39,956 nucleotides of DNA from contig JAFGSM010000024.1 of NCBI GenBank assembly GCA_016934595.1, positions 1 through 39,956 of the forward strand. Direction: 5' to 3'. The position numbers were made by a program, and so were the translations under genes. This DNA comes from a bacterium (lineage in GTDB: Bacteria; SZUA-182; DTGQ01; JAFGSM01). The notes beneath the pieces were generated by a model. That model was given only the letters and a program-made list of their open reading frames with translations. It did no database searches and had not been told where the DNA came from. Below, one piece after another: positions 1-11,179 of this stretch; position 1 is the stretch's first letter, and every line of letters begins with the position of its first letter.

Positions 1-187
1 GGATAGTTTTAAGAACCCTGTTGCATTTCAGACTGTCTGTAAAATCGAATATTATCTAAAGATACAAAATGAGTTTCCAAATTTCTGTTATTAGGCTATC
101 GGTCAATAAAGGAAATTTGCCTCGTGAAACCTATTCCCGCTCCATGAGGGGTAATCTCGGCATTAGAATAAAAGATGCTTTAATTTT

Positions 188-922
188 ATGATCATCATGC
201 TATCCTACAAATCGCTTATCCTTTTTTTTGCGATCTACATAATCCTGAGCATAATACCTTTAACATTTGTTCTGGCTATGGGGGAAGGCAACATAAAGGA
301 ATCAAATAATATCATATCCCTCCCCTCCCCTACTCTTAAAGGCCATGTTTCTGTAGAAGAGGCAATCAAGAGACGCCGAACCAGGCGTTCTTTTTCTTCG
401 GACCCATTGTCCATAATCGAGTGGGGACAACTACTGTGGTCTGCTCAGGGAATCACCTCTGAAGGAAATTTAAAAAAGAGGGCTGCGCCTTCTGCAGGCG
501 CCCTTTTTCCATTAGATATTTATCTTGTTCTTGGGAAAAACTCATTAGACCCTATAGGAACGGGTTTTTTCCACTATCTTCCGGATCATCATGCCTTAAA
601 ACGTTTATCCAATAAAGATTTCACAAAAAAAATAGCGGAGGCATCCCTCTGGCAATACTGGATGGCTCAGGCCTCAGGAATGATCCTCATAACAGCCGAA
701 TATCCCAGAATCACCAGCAAGTATGAAAACAGGGGGATACGCTATTCCCATATAGAGGCTGGGCATGTCGCCCAGAACTGTTTTCTGCAGGCAGAATCTT
801 TAGGGTTAAGTGTTGGCATTGTCGGAGCCTTCGAGGATCAATCACTCATAGATCTCCTTCCTATCCCTGAAGGGCATGAACCAATACTTATTATCCCTGT
901 CGGGAAAAAAGCAAAAGAATGA
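188..922 (+). CDS. SagB/ThcOx-type nitroreductase-like dehydrogenase with N-terminal signal/anchor
   Basis: ORF 244 aa; RRRTRRSFSSDPLSIIEWGQLLWSAQGIT, APSAGALFPLDIYLV and AGHVAQNCFLQAESLGLSVGIVGAF motifs typical of SagB-type nitroreductases; hydrophobic N-terminus. Confidence 0.85.
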   Translation: MIIMLSYKSLILFFAIYIILSIIPLTFVLAMGEGNIKESNNIISLPSPTLKGHVSVEEAIKRRRTRRSFSSDPLSIIEWGQLLWSAQGITSEGNLKKRAAPSAGALFPLDIYLVLGKNSLDPIGTGFFHYLPDHHALKRLSNKDFTKKIAEASLWQYWMAQASGMILITAEYPRITSKYENRGIRYSHIEAGHVAQNCFLQAESLGLSVGIVGAFEDQSLIDLLPIPEGHEPILIIPVGKKAKE

Positions 923-1830
923 AACCAGAACGTATCGGCATCGTATCAATACCAAATAGAGAAAAGTGCACCCGCCTTCTTTGCGAGATTGTAAAGTGGC
1001 TGTCGAAAAGGGATTTATCTGTATGCATAGACGTTGAAACATATACGGACATTGAGAAATCTCATCTTTTTCCAAAGGAAAATCTATCAGAATTTGTCAA
1101 TTGTTCGATAGAAGATTTTCAAAGCCTTGTCGACCTTATTATAGTATTAGGCGGCGACGGAACGATGCTGAGGGTTGCCCGCCAGACAGGCAAAGCTGGC
1201 ATTCCCATGCTTGGAATCAATTGCGGTGGTTTGGGGTTTCTAACGGATATAAAGGCTGAAGAGGCGATCCCTATTCTGGAAGAGATAGTCAATGGTAAAT
1301 ATACACTGGATGAGAGGATGGTTCTTCATGCACGTGTTCAGCAGAAAGACAATATGGACATAAAGTCCTCTTTTGCCCTCAACGACATCGTTATATATAA
1401 GGGTTCCCAAAGCGGACTCATTGAACTCTATGCCTCTGTGGACGGGAAATGGATCAATACATTCCTGTCCGATGGACTTATAATCGCGACCCCTACAGGC
1501 TCAACAGCCTATTCACTTTCCGCCGGAGGGCCCATTATACATCCCAGCCTCCACGCCATACTCATAACCCCCATTTGTCCCCATATCATTACGAATTGCC
1601 CGATCGTTATATCAGACCAGGGCAAGATCGAGATTACAGTCCAAAAAAAGTGGAAGGAAAACGATGATGGATGTCTTATCTCCTCAGATGACCAGATGTT
1701 GGCCCGACTTGCATCAGACGACCGGATCGAGATAAGCAAAGCAGCCCATACTGTCAAATTAATACAACCAAAAGGCAATAACTATTATCAAATTTTGAGA
1801 AGCAAATTGAAATGGGGTGAAAGGGGTTAG
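919..1830 (+). CDS. nadK: NAD kinase
   Basis: ORF 303 aa with GGDGTMLRVAR, GINCGGLGFLTD, TPTGSTAYSLSAGGPI motifs; ATGA overlap with upstream gene. Confidence 0.95.
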   Translation: MKPERIGIVSIPNREKCTRLLCEIVKWLSKRDLSVCIDVETYTDIEKSHLFPKENLSEFVNCSIEDFQSLVDLIIVLGGDGTMLRVARQTGKAGIPMLGINCGGLGFLTDIKAEEAIPILEEIVNGKYTLDERMVLHARVQQKDNMDIKSSFALNDIVIYKGSQSGLIELYASVDGKWINTFLSDGLIIATPTGSTAYSLSAGGPIIHPSLHAILITPICPHIITNCPIVISDQGKIEITVQKKWKENDDGCLISSDDQMLARLASDDRIEISKAAHTVKLIQPKGNNYYQILRSKLKWGERG

Positions 1831-1835
1831 GTTTT

Positions 1836-3536
1836 GTGCTCAAAGAATTGCGGATCAAAAATTTTGCCCTCATTGATGAGCTTTTCGTATGTTTTGAACC
1901 TGGATTGAACATCCTTACAGGCGAAACAGGCGCAGGGAAAACACTCCTTATAAATGCCCTAAATCTAATACTCGGAGGCCGTGCCTCAACAGACTATATA
2001 AGATCAGGGGAGGATTTTGCAGAGGTCGAGACCGCCTTTTCAGTAAATAATAGCCATCCTATCTTCTCAAAACTCAAGTCTTCCGGATTTTACTGTTCAG
2101 ATGAAGAAGATCTGATTATCCGGAGGATAATATTCAGGTCCAACAAGGCAAACAGGTGCTATTTAAACGGGCATCTTGCGCCTTTAAGCCTTCTAATCGA
2201 TATAGGGGCATGGCTGATAGATATTCACGGCCAGCATGATCACCAAATTCTGCTCAATCCCGAACTGCATTTGGATATACTTGACCATTTTGCCGGATTA
2301 GAACCGATTGTGGAAAAGGTAACCCTCTCCTATAACGCATACAATGAGATATTACAAAAAAAAACCCGCCTCATCGAAAAAAGAGACGAGGCCAAAAGGG
2401 AACATGATCTGCTGGCCTTCCAGCGCGAACAAATCGACAGGGCAAACATCAAACCAGGTGAAGAAGAGGCTCTTATAAAACAACAAGATTTATTAAAACA
2501 TGCCGCCAAGATCCAGGAACTTTTAACAGGAATAGACAGGGAACTTTATCAGTCGGAAGGCTCTGTTTGCGAAACCCTTGGCAACGTCAATGCGAAGATC
2601 AGGGAATTATCTCTAATAGACCCTCAATTAAAGCCTGTTGCCGAGATTATGGATTCACAGCTTATCCAAATCGAAGACATAGCTTATCAGTTGAGAGACT
2701 ATGCCAACAAAAAAGACTTTAGTCCCCAATGTCTGGAAGAAATAGAAGAAAGGCTCGATCAAATATTTCGGCTAAAGAAAAAATATCAACTGACATCAGA
2801 CGGAATAATAAAATTAAGAGAAGAGATAGAAAACCGCTGGCAGTTTCTTGAGGATTACGAAGATACTATAAATTCTTTATCTGATGATATGCAAAAAAAA
2901 TGGGAAGACTTAAAAAATAAAGCAAGTCAACTTTCGAAGCAAAGGATGCTCTGGGCAAAAAGGATCGAAAAGGAAGTGGAGGCGCAATTGCGATCCCTTG
3001 AAATGAACCAGGCCAGATTTGTTGTGGCATTTTTTGATTCACAAACATCCCAGAACTGCCTTTCCAAAAATATCACATCCAGAGGATTCGATAAAATTGA
3101 ATTCCTTTTTTCAGCAAATATAGGAGAAGAACCCAAACCCATTTACAAGATAGCCTCCGGAGGTGAGATATCAAGGGTGATGCTTGCAATCAAATCGTGT
3201 CTTGCCCAGGCAGATCAGGTTTTAACCCTGGTCTTTGACGAGATTGATTCTGGAATTGGAGGAAAAACTGCGGTGACAGTAGGACAAAAGATGAAAGAGC
3301 TTGCCAAGAACAGACAGATCATTTGCATCACACATTTGCCTCAAATCGCATGTAATGCTAATGCACACCATCTCGTCTCAAAAAGGATAATTAACGGCAA
3401 GTCCTTGACTGTTGTCAACCGGATCTCAGGAACCGAACAAATAAAGGAACTGGCCAAAATGATGGCAGGGGATCCAAAATCCGAAATAGCTCTACAGCAC
3501 GCGACCCGGATGATTGAGCAATCAAAAGAATTATAA
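1836..3536 (+). CDS. recN: DNA repair protein RecN
   Basis: ORF 566 aa; Walker A GETGAGKTLLINAL, FDEIDSGIGGKTA, CITHLPQIA; SMC-like coiled coil. Confidence 0.95.
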   Translation: MLKELRIKNFALIDELFVCFEPGLNILTGETGAGKTLLINALNLILGGRASTDYIRSGEDFAEVETAFSVNNSHPIFSKLKSSGFYCSDEEDLIIRRIIFRSNKANRCYLNGHLAPLSLLIDIGAWLIDIHGQHDHQILLNPELHLDILDHFAGLEPIVEKVTLSYNAYNEILQKKTRLIEKRDEAKREHDLLAFQREQIDRANIKPGEEEALIKQQDLLKHAAKIQELLTGIDRELYQSEGSVCETLGNVNAKIRELSLIDPQLKPVAEIMDSQLIQIEDIAYQLRDYANKKDFSPQCLEEIEERLDQIFRLKKKYQLTSDGIIKLREEIENRWQFLEDYEDTINSLSDDMQKKWEDLKNKASQLSKQRMLWAKRIEKEVEAQLRSLEMNQARFVVAFFDSQTSQNCLSKNITSRGFDKIEFLFSANIGEEPKPIYKIASGGEISRVMLAIKSCLAQADQVLTLVFDEIDSGIGGKTAVTVGQKMKELAKNRQIICITHLPQIACNANAHHLVSKRIINGKSLTVVNRISGTEQIKELAKMMAGDPKSEIALQHATRMIEQSKEL

Positions 3537-3775
3537 TTCTCATTACAATTCCTTATCATAAATATATTATTTGCATTAGACTCTGGCATAATGTATTCTA
3601 AATAAGTCGTCAATTGATTAATCTTGATCATGAATAAAAAACAAATGGACAATATATTATTGATTTATAAAGATATAGATATATAATTTAGAATAATTTT
3701 ACTCGCGGCAGGCAAAAATTGCCCTTTTTAGATTAATCACCTCCACAATCTGATTCTAAAGGAGTTTTTTCCAAA

Positions 3776-5653
3776 ATGAAAAACAAGGTCTTAAAAAACG
3801 ATCATTTCACAAGACAAGAAAATCTACCCCCCATGCACAAAGGGCCTGGCATTGCGCCAAGGCTTTTTTTCATGATCTTCGCCCTGCTCACACTTATGGT
3901 TATAAGCAGCCTTGTTGCATTCTGGCGGAACAGAACCGTGCATGACGCATTTGAAAAAATACTCTATGAAATCCCGCATGAGAGGGCCATAAATGATGTC
4001 CAAACGGCCATCACGGATTATATCATGCCAGCCAATGATTATCTTATCACCGGCGATCCTGTGGAAATTCTAAACAGGGATATCCTCGATGAAAAGGTAA
4101 GGCTTGCCTTTGTTGAATGTTATAGACTGGCAAGAGACGATGAAACGCCTCTTGTAAAAAGGGTAGAGGATGATTTTATCAAAATTAAAAACCTCTCCGA
4201 TGAGATATTTTCCTTTAATGTATCCACAGACAGGGAGCTGGCAGGTAAAATCATGAAAAATATGGATAAACTGGCCATTGATTCCCGTATCCACGTCAGG
4301 GATCTTTTAAAGATGCACGATCAGCATATGGCAAGTGCCAGCTATGAAGCTGAGCAGGCGTGGAGGTCAACGCGGCGGTGGATGACAAGCATGTTTTTCC
4401 TTGCCCTGATTCTTGGAATGGGCCTTGCCACCTATATATCTTTATCCATACTTAGACCCCTTAAGATATTAGATACAACAGCAACCAAGATCGCGGGCGG
4501 AGATCTTTCAGGTGCCTTAGTGATAGAAAGGAAGGGAGAGCTAACAAGCCTTGCGGAATCGTTTAATCAAATGATCATATCGCTTCGCCACCAAATCGAA
4601 ACGAGCAAGACCATACTGAATGCAATTGCTGACCCTGTTTTCACAGTTGACAACAACATGACAATCACTTATTTCAGCAACGCATGTGAGCGTTTGACCG
4701 GTTTTTCGGCTGAAGAGGCGCTTGGACAAAGGTGCAGGGATATATTTAAAAGCAATATCTGTGAAAATCTATGTGCGATAAGAAGGTCAGCAAGACAGGA
4801 TAAACCTGTGTTAAACGTAGAGATCCAGATGAAGAATAAGGAATCTGATACAATACCGATCATGGCCAGCGCATCCTGCCTTAAGGATTGGAAGGGAAAT
4901 ATAATGGGCGGTTGCGAGGTGTTCAGGGATATCTCTGATTGGAAAAGAATGACTAAAGAGCTGAAAGACGCTGAACAGCAGCTTATACTTTCTGAAAGGC
5001 TGGCGGTACTAGGCCGCCTTGCTTCTTCTGTTGGACATGAGCTGCGCAACCCTCTGGCTGTAGTGCAAAATTCCGCCTATTATCTTAAGAGCAAGATCGG
5101 AGAGGATCAACCCAAATTAATCAAACATATACATATGATAGAAAATGAGATCGACAGTGCCAACAAGATCATTGAAGATCTTCTTGGCTTCTCAAGGACT
5201 AAAAAGCCCGAATTGATCCCCTTGTACCTCAACTCCACTATAGAATCTTCCCTACACAGGATCAGGGTTAGGGAGGATGTTAAGATCGATCTAAACCTGG
5301 ATCCGGATATTCCCAACATGATGGGCGACAAGAATCAGTTGCACCAGGTGCTGGTCAATCTTATATCCAATGCCGAACACGCCATTGGAAAAAACAGCGG
5401 TCAGATCACCATCACCACGAAAAAGAGAGGCGAAAATATAGAATTAAAGATCAGTGACACAGGTTGTGGAATAGCAGAGGAAGATATAGGCAAACTCTTT
5501 GATCCATTTTTCACCACCAAAACAAAAGGGATAGGGCTTGGATTGGCAATCACAAAATCCATTATCAAAAATCATAAAGGGAAAATCGACTTAACCAGTG
5601 TTAAGGGAAAAGGAACCGATTTTATCATTACATTTAAATCCCAAACCCAATAA
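3776..5653 (+). CDS. Membrane sensor histidine kinase (TM-HAMP-PAS-HisKA-HATPase)
   Basis: ORF 625 aa; two TM stretches, HAMP, PAS, GHELRNPLAVVQNSAYYL H-box, GLGLAITKSIIKNHKG G-box. Confidence 0.9.
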   Translation: MKNKVLKNDHFTRQENLPPMHKGPGIAPRLFFMIFALLTLMVISSLVAFWRNRTVHDAFEKILYEIPHERAINDVQTAITDYIMPANDYLITGDPVEILNRDILDEKVRLAFVECYRLARDDETPLVKRVEDDFIKIKNLSDEIFSFNVSTDRELAGKIMKNMDKLAIDSRIHVRDLLKMHDQHMASASYEAEQAWRSTRRWMTSMFFLALILGMGLATYISLSILRPLKILDTTATKIAGGDLSGALVIERKGELTSLAESFNQMIISLRHQIETSKTILNAIADPVFTVDNNMTITYFSNACERLTGFSAEEALGQRCRDIFKSNICENLCAIRRSARQDKPVLNVEIQMKNKESDTIPIMASASCLKDWKGNIMGGCEVFRDISDWKRMTKELKDAEQQLILSERLAVLGRLASSVGHELRNPLAVVQNSAYYLKSKIGEDQPKLIKHIHMIENEIDSANKIIEDLLGFSRTKKPELIPLYLNSTIESSLHRIRVREDVKIDLNLDPDIPNMMGDKNQLHQVLVNLISNAEHAIGKNSGQITITTKKRGENIELKISDTGCGIAEEDIGKLFDPFFTTKTKGIGLGLAITKSIIKNHKGKIDLTSVKGKGTDFIITFKSQTQ

Positions 5654-5666
5654 AAATATTATTCAG

Positions 5667-6080
5667 GTGCAAAATAACGATAAATTAAAGATATTAGTAG
5701 TGGATGACCAGCCTGGCATGTGTGAAACCCTCGTGGACATCATTGAAGATGCGGGGTATTTTATAGATTCGGCAGAAAATGGCATCATAGCCATTGAAAA
5801 AACCAAGGCATCCAAGTTTGACCTCATTCTTATGGATATAATAATGCCAGGGAAAAACGGGGTTGAAACATTAAAGGAGATTAAAAAATTCCATCCACAG
5901 GCGATAGTTATACTTATGACCGCTTACACCGCCCCTGATCTGATCATGGAGGCTCAAAAAGCAGGTGTATATGAATGTCTTGGCAAGCCTTTCAGTCCGG
6001 GGAGGCTCCTCAAGATTATAGAAAGATTAGACAAGGAAAAAGAATCGAATCTGAAAAAAAACAAGAAAGTATGTCAATGA
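5667..6080 (+). CDS. Stand-alone receiver-domain response regulator
   Basis: REC fold (ILVVDDQPGMCETL ... LILMDIIMPGKNGVE ... KPFSPGRLL); GTG start at 5667 assumed because the upstream part of the ORF overlaps the kinase gene. Confidence 0.85.
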   Translation: MQNNDKLKILVVDDQPGMCETLVDIIEDAGYFIDSAENGIIAIEKTKASKFDLILMDIIMPGKNGVETLKEIKKFHPQAIVILMTAYTAPDLIMEAQKAGVYECLGKPFSPGRLLKIIERLDKEKESNLKKNKKVCQ

Positions 6081-7690
6081 CAGAGAGCCCAAAGAATATA
6101 TTGATAATAGATGATGAAATCGGAATAAGGCAGACTATCACAGACATACTGGAAGATGAGGGTTATACCGTTTTTGGCGCTCAAAATGGGTATGATGCTT
6201 TAAACGAGGTCAAAAACCGGTTTTACAATGTCGTACTTATTGATATAAACCTGCCTGATATCAGCGGGTTGGATGTGTTAAATTCCATAAAAAAGATTGA
6301 CAGCGATATCTATTCGATAATGTTGACAGCCTCTGCCTCGATAGAAAATTCCATAAATGCGCTCAATCAGGGCGCATATGCTTATATAGTCAAGCCTTTT
6401 GATGTGGAGGCATTCAAGGAGACGATCAAAAAGGCGATCTCGGAACAAAAATTGGTCCTTGAAAATAAACGCCTTTTGCAGGAATTAAAAACATCCAATA
6501 AGGCCCTTATAAAGGCCAAAAACGAGGTGGACAATCTAAACAAGCACCTGGAGGCAATGATTCAAAAAAGGACAAAACAGCTTAGAGAGCAAATGGCATG
6601 GATCGAGACAATAATAAACAGCCTTGCCGATGGACTTTGCACCGTTGATAAAGACTGGAGGATCACGCTATTTAACCGCCAGGCTGAAATCATTACCGGA
6701 TATAAGGCAGAAGAAGTGCTGGGCAAAGACCATAAGGAAATATTCCGGAGTTTATGCCATGATTGCACAAAACTTATGCAACAATCACTGCAAAAGGGGA
6801 CAAATGTCTCAAACCTTGAGATCTATATCGAAAACAATTTCAGGGAACTGATACCCTTGTTGATAAGCGCCGCCCCAATCAAAAACAAAAACGGCAAGGT
6901 ATTGGGGGCTGTACAAAATTTCAGGGACATCACAGAACAAAAACAGCTCCAGGAGCAGCTCATACAAGCATCCAAACTGGCTTCAATAGGCGAACTCCTT
7001 GCAAACTTCACACACGAAATAAAAAACCCTTTGAATGGAATGATCTTGTTTGCTACGCTTATCAGGGCAGAGGTTGACCCTAAGAGCGATGTATATAATT
7101 ACGCCGAAAGAATCCTTGATGAGGGCACAAGGATAGGAAAAATCACTTCAGATATATTGACGTTTTCCCGTCAGGATAAGCAGGAATATAATTATGAAGA
7201 CATCATATCAATAATAGAAAACACTTTGGCATTGACAGAGAGGCAATTGAATATGGACGGCATACAGGTAATACGAGATTTTGCCGATCCTTTGCCAAAG
7301 CTCAGGGTCAACCCAGGCAGGATTCAACAAGTCCTGCTCAATCTTATAAATAATGCGCAGTATAGTCTGAACGAAAAATACAAAGGCATTGACGGCAAAA
7401 GCAACAAAAGGATATTATTAAAGGTTAGGCCTCTAAAAACAATGGAGAAGGGCTGGGTAAGGATAGAGATAGAGGACAACGGAACAGGGATCAATCCCAA
7501 AAATCAAAACAGGATTTTTGATCCTTTTTTCACAACCAAACCTGTAGGCAAGGGCACCGGGTTGGGGTTGAGCGTCAGTTATGGAATAATAAAGGATCAT
7601 CAGGGAGAAATAATTATTGAAAGCAAGGAAAGTGAATTTACAAGGTTTATTATCGACATCCCAGCCGTTGAGGACAGAGTTGCCGCATAA
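6071..7690 (+). CDS. Hybrid receiver-PAS-histidine kinase
   Basis: N-terminal REC (ILIIDDEIGIRQTI), PAS, FTHEIKNPLNGM H-box, GTGLGLSVSYGIIKDHQG; start at MSMTESPKN (ORF track start 5975 overlaps the upstream gene). Confidence 0.88.
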   Translation: MSMTESPKNILIIDDEIGIRQTITDILEDEGYTVFGAQNGYDALNEVKNRFYNVVLIDINLPDISGLDVLNSIKKIDSDIYSIMLTASASIENSINALNQGAYAYIVKPFDVEAFKETIKKAISEQKLVLENKRLLQELKTSNKALIKAKNEVDNLNKHLEAMIQKRTKQLREQMAWIETIINSLADGLCTVDKDWRITLFNRQAEIITGYKAEEVLGKDHKEIFRSLCHDCTKLMQQSLQKGTNVSNLEIYIENNFRELIPLLISAAPIKNKNGKVLGAVQNFRDITEQKQLQEQLIQASKLASIGELLANFTHEIKNPLNGMILFATLIRAEVDPKSDVYNYAERILDEGTRIGKITSDILTFSRQDKQEYNYEDIISIIENTLALTERQLNMDGIQVIRDFADPLPKLRVNPGRIQQVLLNLINNAQYSLNEKYKGIDGKSNKRILLKVRPLKTMEKGWVRIEIEDNGTGINPKNQNRIFDPFFTTKPVGKGTGLGLSVSYGIIKDHQGEIIIESKESEFTRFIIDIPAVEDRVAA

Positions 7691-8873
7691 TAATATTAAG
7701 AATGACACAGACGTCTTGATTATAGATGATGAGGTTTTTTTAGGCGAAACCTTAAAAGACCTGCTTGAAGATGAGGGTTATAGAGTAGCTTTAGCGATCG
7801 ACGGGGAAAGCGGCCTGAGATTTTTAAAGGAAAATTCCTGTTCCGTGGCCGTAATCGATATTATCCTTCCCGACATAAGCGGCCTTAATATCCTTAAGAC
7901 CATAAAAGACTCCAGGATAGACTGCCTTCCTATAATGTTAACGGCCTATGCAACGCTGGAAACCAGTATAAATGCACTGAATGAAGGGGCTTATGCCTAT
8001 ATCATAAAACCATATAAGGTGGAAGATGTAAAGACCACTATACGAAATGCCGTAGATAAACAAAGGCTCTCAAGAGAAAACAGGGCGTTGCTAAAAGATC
8101 TTCAGGAAATCAATAAAAATCTGAGTCAGGCAAACGCCCGTCTGACCGAACTGGATAAACTCAAATCCCAGTTCCTTGCCACCGTAACCCATGAGATCAA
8201 AACGCCCCTTACTTCCATTATTGGTTATACAAATCTATTATTACAACAAAAAAACCAGATGCTAACTCAGGCTCAAATGGATATCCTTCTGCGTATCAGA
8301 CGAAATAGCCAAACCCTCGAGGATTTACTCGACCAGGTTCTTGATCTATCCAGGATCGAATCAGGAAAGGTACAGATACACCTTGAAACATTCAACATAA
8401 AAGATGTTATACAGGAGGCCATTTATATTATTGAACCTATAGTGATGCAAAAAAGGGTCGCGGTAAAAACTGTCATTCCTGATCAAATTTTGCCTATGCA
8501 AGCCGATCGAGGCAAGGTTAAACAAATTCTATTGAACCTTTTAACAAATGCAGTAAAATTTACCGAAATCCTGCACGCTGAAATTATCATACAAGTAGCG
8601 CAAACCAGCGATAAGATAACTTTATCGGTTAAGGATCAGGGGATAGGCATCGCATCTGAAGACCAAAAGGCCATATTCGAACCATTTTGCAGAGCAGACA
8701 GCGCCGTTTCCAAGAAATATAGAGGAACAGGTTTAGGCCTGAGTATTGTAAGGGAATTTGTAAATCTCCATGGAGGTACGGTTTGTGTAGAAAGTGAACT
8801 TGGTAAAGGATCAAAATTCTCCTTTACCCTGCCATTGCGGCAAGACAATCTTAAACCTCCTGTTCACCAATAA
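7617..8873 (+). CDS. Hybrid receiver-histidine kinase
   Basis: REC (VLIIDDEVFLGETL), VTHEIKTPLTSIIGYTNLLL H-box, GTGLGLSIVREFVNLHGG; true start probably further downstream (about 7678, TTG), near the end of the preceding gene. Confidence 0.85.
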   Translation: MKARKVNLQGLLSTSQPLRTELPHNNIKNDTDVLIIDDEVFLGETLKDLLEDEGYRVALAIDGESGLRFLKENSCSVAVIDIILPDISGLNILKTIKDSRIDCLPIMLTAYATLETSINALNEGAYAYIIKPYKVEDVKTTIRNAVDKQRLSRENRALLKDLQEINKNLSQANARLTELDKLKSQFLATVTHEIKTPLTSIIGYTNLLLQQKNQMLTQAQMDILLRIRRNSQTLEDLLDQVLDLSRIESGKVQIHLETFNIKDVIQEAIYIIEPIVMQKRVAVKTVIPDQILPMQADRGKVKQILLNLLTNAVKFTEILHAEIIIQVAQTSDKITLSVKDQGIGIASEDQKAIFEPFCRADSAVSKKYRGTGLGLSIVREFVNLHGGTVCVESELGKGSKFSFTLPLRQDNLKPPVHQ

Positions 8874-8878
8874 AAACG

Positions 8879-8970
8879 CACGTGAATCTTCGATTCACAA
8901 CGGAAAATGAAACACACATGTCAATAAATTGGCACAAAGGAGGCTGAAAATCATAAACGATTTTCAGACG
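8879..8970. repeat. Family A palindromic repeat copy A1 (GTGAATCTTCGATTCAC ... GATTTTCAGACG), 5' of the kor operon
   Basis: Shares the GAATCTTCGATTCACAA head hairpin and GATTTTCAGA tail with copies at 11485, 11922, 24676, 33795. Confidence 0.7.
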
Positions 8971-9052
8971 AAAATGCCCAAAATGAAGGCATCGAATATT
9001 TCCTGCATCGGGCTGGGAGGTTAACGGTCGCTTTGCATTTTAAAGGAAAAAT

Positions 9053-9280
9053 GTGTTATCACAGGTAAATAATATCAAATTAACGATTGATAAAGATTGG
9101 TGCAAAGGATGTGAAATTTGTGTCATCACATGCCCCAAACACCTAATTAGATTGAGTGATGAATTGAATTCTTCAGGGTATCATTACGCCGTCATCCATG
9201 ATTATGAACATTGCACCGGTTGCAGCATTTGTGCCATAATGTGTCCTGATATGGCCATACAGATATGGACAACGGACTAA
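9053..9280 (+). CDS. korD: 2-oxoacid:ferredoxin oxidoreductase delta subunit (2x4Fe-4S ferredoxin)
   Basis: CKGCEICVITCPKHLI and CTGCSICAIMCPDMAI; GTG start; directly precedes KorA/B/C homologues. Confidence 0.85.
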   Translation: MLSQVNNIKLTIDKDWCKGCEICVITCPKHLIRLSDELNSSGYHYAVIHDYEHCTGCSICAIMCPDMAIQIWTTD

Positions 9281-9342
9281 TTTGAATGACTAATTTATTT
9301 ATGAATATTTTGACATAACTTTATAAAATGGTTTAATAAATA

Positions 9343-10410
9343 ATGACCAATGACTTTAATAACAAAAGATTGATGATTGGAAATGACGCATTATGCGAGG
9401 GGGCTGTTCAGGCAGGCTGCCAGTGCTATTTTGGCTATCCCATCACACCTCAAAATGAGGTGCCGGCCTATATGTCCTGGCGAATTCCGCAAGTTGGCGG
9501 CATATTTCTCCAAGCGGAAAGCGAGCTCGCGGCTATTAATATGGTCTTTGGAGCGGCAGCGGTAGGCGCAAGGGCCATGACATCCTCCTCAAGTCCGGGG
9601 ATCAGCCTCAAACAGGAAGGGATTTCATATCTTGCAGGTGCTGAGTTGCCGTGTGTAATCGTAAACATTATGAGGGGAGGGCCAGGCCTTGGAAACATTG
9701 CAGGTTCGCAGGGAGATTATTTTCAAGCGACAAGAGGCGGCGGACACGGGGATTACAGAACCATCTGCCTTGCCCCAGGTTCTGTTCAGGAAATGATGGA
9801 TTTAACAAGGGAGGCATTCGATCTTGCAGATAGATATCGTATCCCAACGCTTATACTCAGTGATGGGATCCTGGGTCAAATGATGGAGCCGGTTATTTTT
9901 TCAAATGATTTAAATCTCTTTGACGATCTTCCTGAAAAAGACTGGGCGCTCACAGGGGCAAAAGGAAGACCGCCGCGTGTCATTAAAAGCCTCTACATGG
10001 GAGAAGGAGAACTTGAAGAGAGAAACTGGAGGCTTCATGATAAACATAAACGGATCGAAATGGAGATCCCAAGATGTGAATATTTGAACACGGAGGATGC
10101 AGAGTTTTGTTTGATCGCATTCGGGACTGCGGCGCGTGTCGCCCGGTCCGTTGTCTATCTTGCTGAGAAAGAAGGCATAAATTTAGGTCTTTTGAGGCCC
10201 ATAACACTATATCCTTTTCCCAAAAGACCCATTAAAGAGCTTGCTCGAAAAGGGGTGCGGTTTCTGGTGATTGAAATGAACCTCGGTCAGATGCTTGAAG
10301 ATTGTCAACTGGCAGTAAACGGAGTGACTGATGTGTTTTTTTATGGCAGGCCGGGCGGCGGCATATTCAATCCCGAAGAGATCCTGAAGGTGGTGAAGAG
10401 CTATCTCTAA
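9343..10410 (+). CDS. korA: 2-oxoacid:ferredoxin oxidoreductase alpha subunit
   Basis: [56 protein letters not shown] motifs. Confidence 0.9.
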   Translation: MTNDFNNKRLMIGNDALCEGAVQAGCQCYFGYPITPQNEVPAYMSWRIPQVGGIFLQAESELAAINMVFGAAAVGARAMTSSSSPGISLKQEGISYLAGAELPCVIVNIMRGGPGLGNIAGSQGDYFQATRGGGHGDYRTICLAPGSVQEMMDLTREAFDLADRYRIPTLILSDGILGQMMEPVIFSNDLNLFDDLPEKDWALTGAKGRPPRVIKSLYMGEGELEERNWRLHDKHKRIEMEIPRCEYLNTEDAEFCLIAFGTAARVARSVVYLAEKEGINLGLLRPITLYPFPKRPIKELARKGVRFLVIEMNLGQMLEDCQLAVNGVTDVFFYGRPGGGIFNPEEILKVVKSYL

Positions 10411-10429
10411 CTATACCATATCCAAAACA

Positions 10430-11179
10430 TTGAGGCCTGTTTTTGTCAGGCCTAATGCATTAAAAAATGTGCCTTTCCGTTTCTGTCCGGGGTGTCATCA
10501 CGGAATCATTCACCGTTTGGTTGCCGAGGCTATCGATCACTTCGGTATATTGGACAGGACAATCGGCATTGCGCCTGTCGGGTGCGCTGTATTTGCGTAC
10601 GACTATTTCTCCTGCGACATCCTTGAGGTCGCGCATGGGCGGCCGCCTGCCGCGTGCACAGGCATAAAAAGGGCAAGACCCGATCTTATAGTCTTTAGCT
10701 ATCAGGGAGACGGGGACCTTGCGTCTATAGGCACTGCCGAGATCATCCATGCTGCAAATAGAGGGGAAAACATAACAGTTATATTTGTAAATAATGCCAA
10801 CTATGGCATGACAGGAGGACAGATGGCGCCTACCACACTTCTTGGCCAGAAGACAAAAACCACGCCAAAAGGACGAAGCGCTTCATCTGACGGCTATCCG
10901 CTAAAAGTCTGCGAGATGCTCGCCACGCTTGAAGGAACAACCTATATAGAACGTGTCGCCGTAAACAACCCGGGTCATACAAAGGAAGCCGGCAGGGCAA
11001 TAAAAAAGGCATTCAAGGTGCAATTGGAAAACAAGGGTTTTAGCCTGATAGAGGCGCTTGCCTCATGCCCTACAAACTGGGAAATGAGTCCTGCTCAAGC
11101 AAATATGTGGATAGAGGAAAAAATGCTTAAGGTCTTCCCCCTTGGGATTTACAAAGATACATCAGAGACAAAAATATAA
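10430..11179 (+). CDS. korB: 2-oxoacid:ferredoxin oxidoreductase beta subunit (TPP-binding)
   Basis: [62 protein letters not shown]. Confidence 0.92.
   Translation: MRPVFVRPNALKNVPFRFCPGCHHGIIHRLVAEAIDHFGILDRTIGIAPVGCAVFAYDYFSCDILEVAHGRPPAACTGIKRARPDLIVFSYQGDGDLASIGTAEIIHAANRGENITVIFVNNANYGMTGGQMAPTTLLGQKTKTTPKGRSASSDGYPLKVCEMLATLEGTTYIERVAVNNPGHTKEAGRAIKKAFKVQLENKGFSLIEALASCPTNWEMSPAQANMWIEEKMLKVFPLGIYKDTSETKI

Noticed and set aside
8930-8950. Possible sigma-54 promoter (TTGGCACAAAGGAGGCTGA)
   Set aside because: Has GG-like -24 element but no proper TTGC at -12; the sequence belongs to the repeat.
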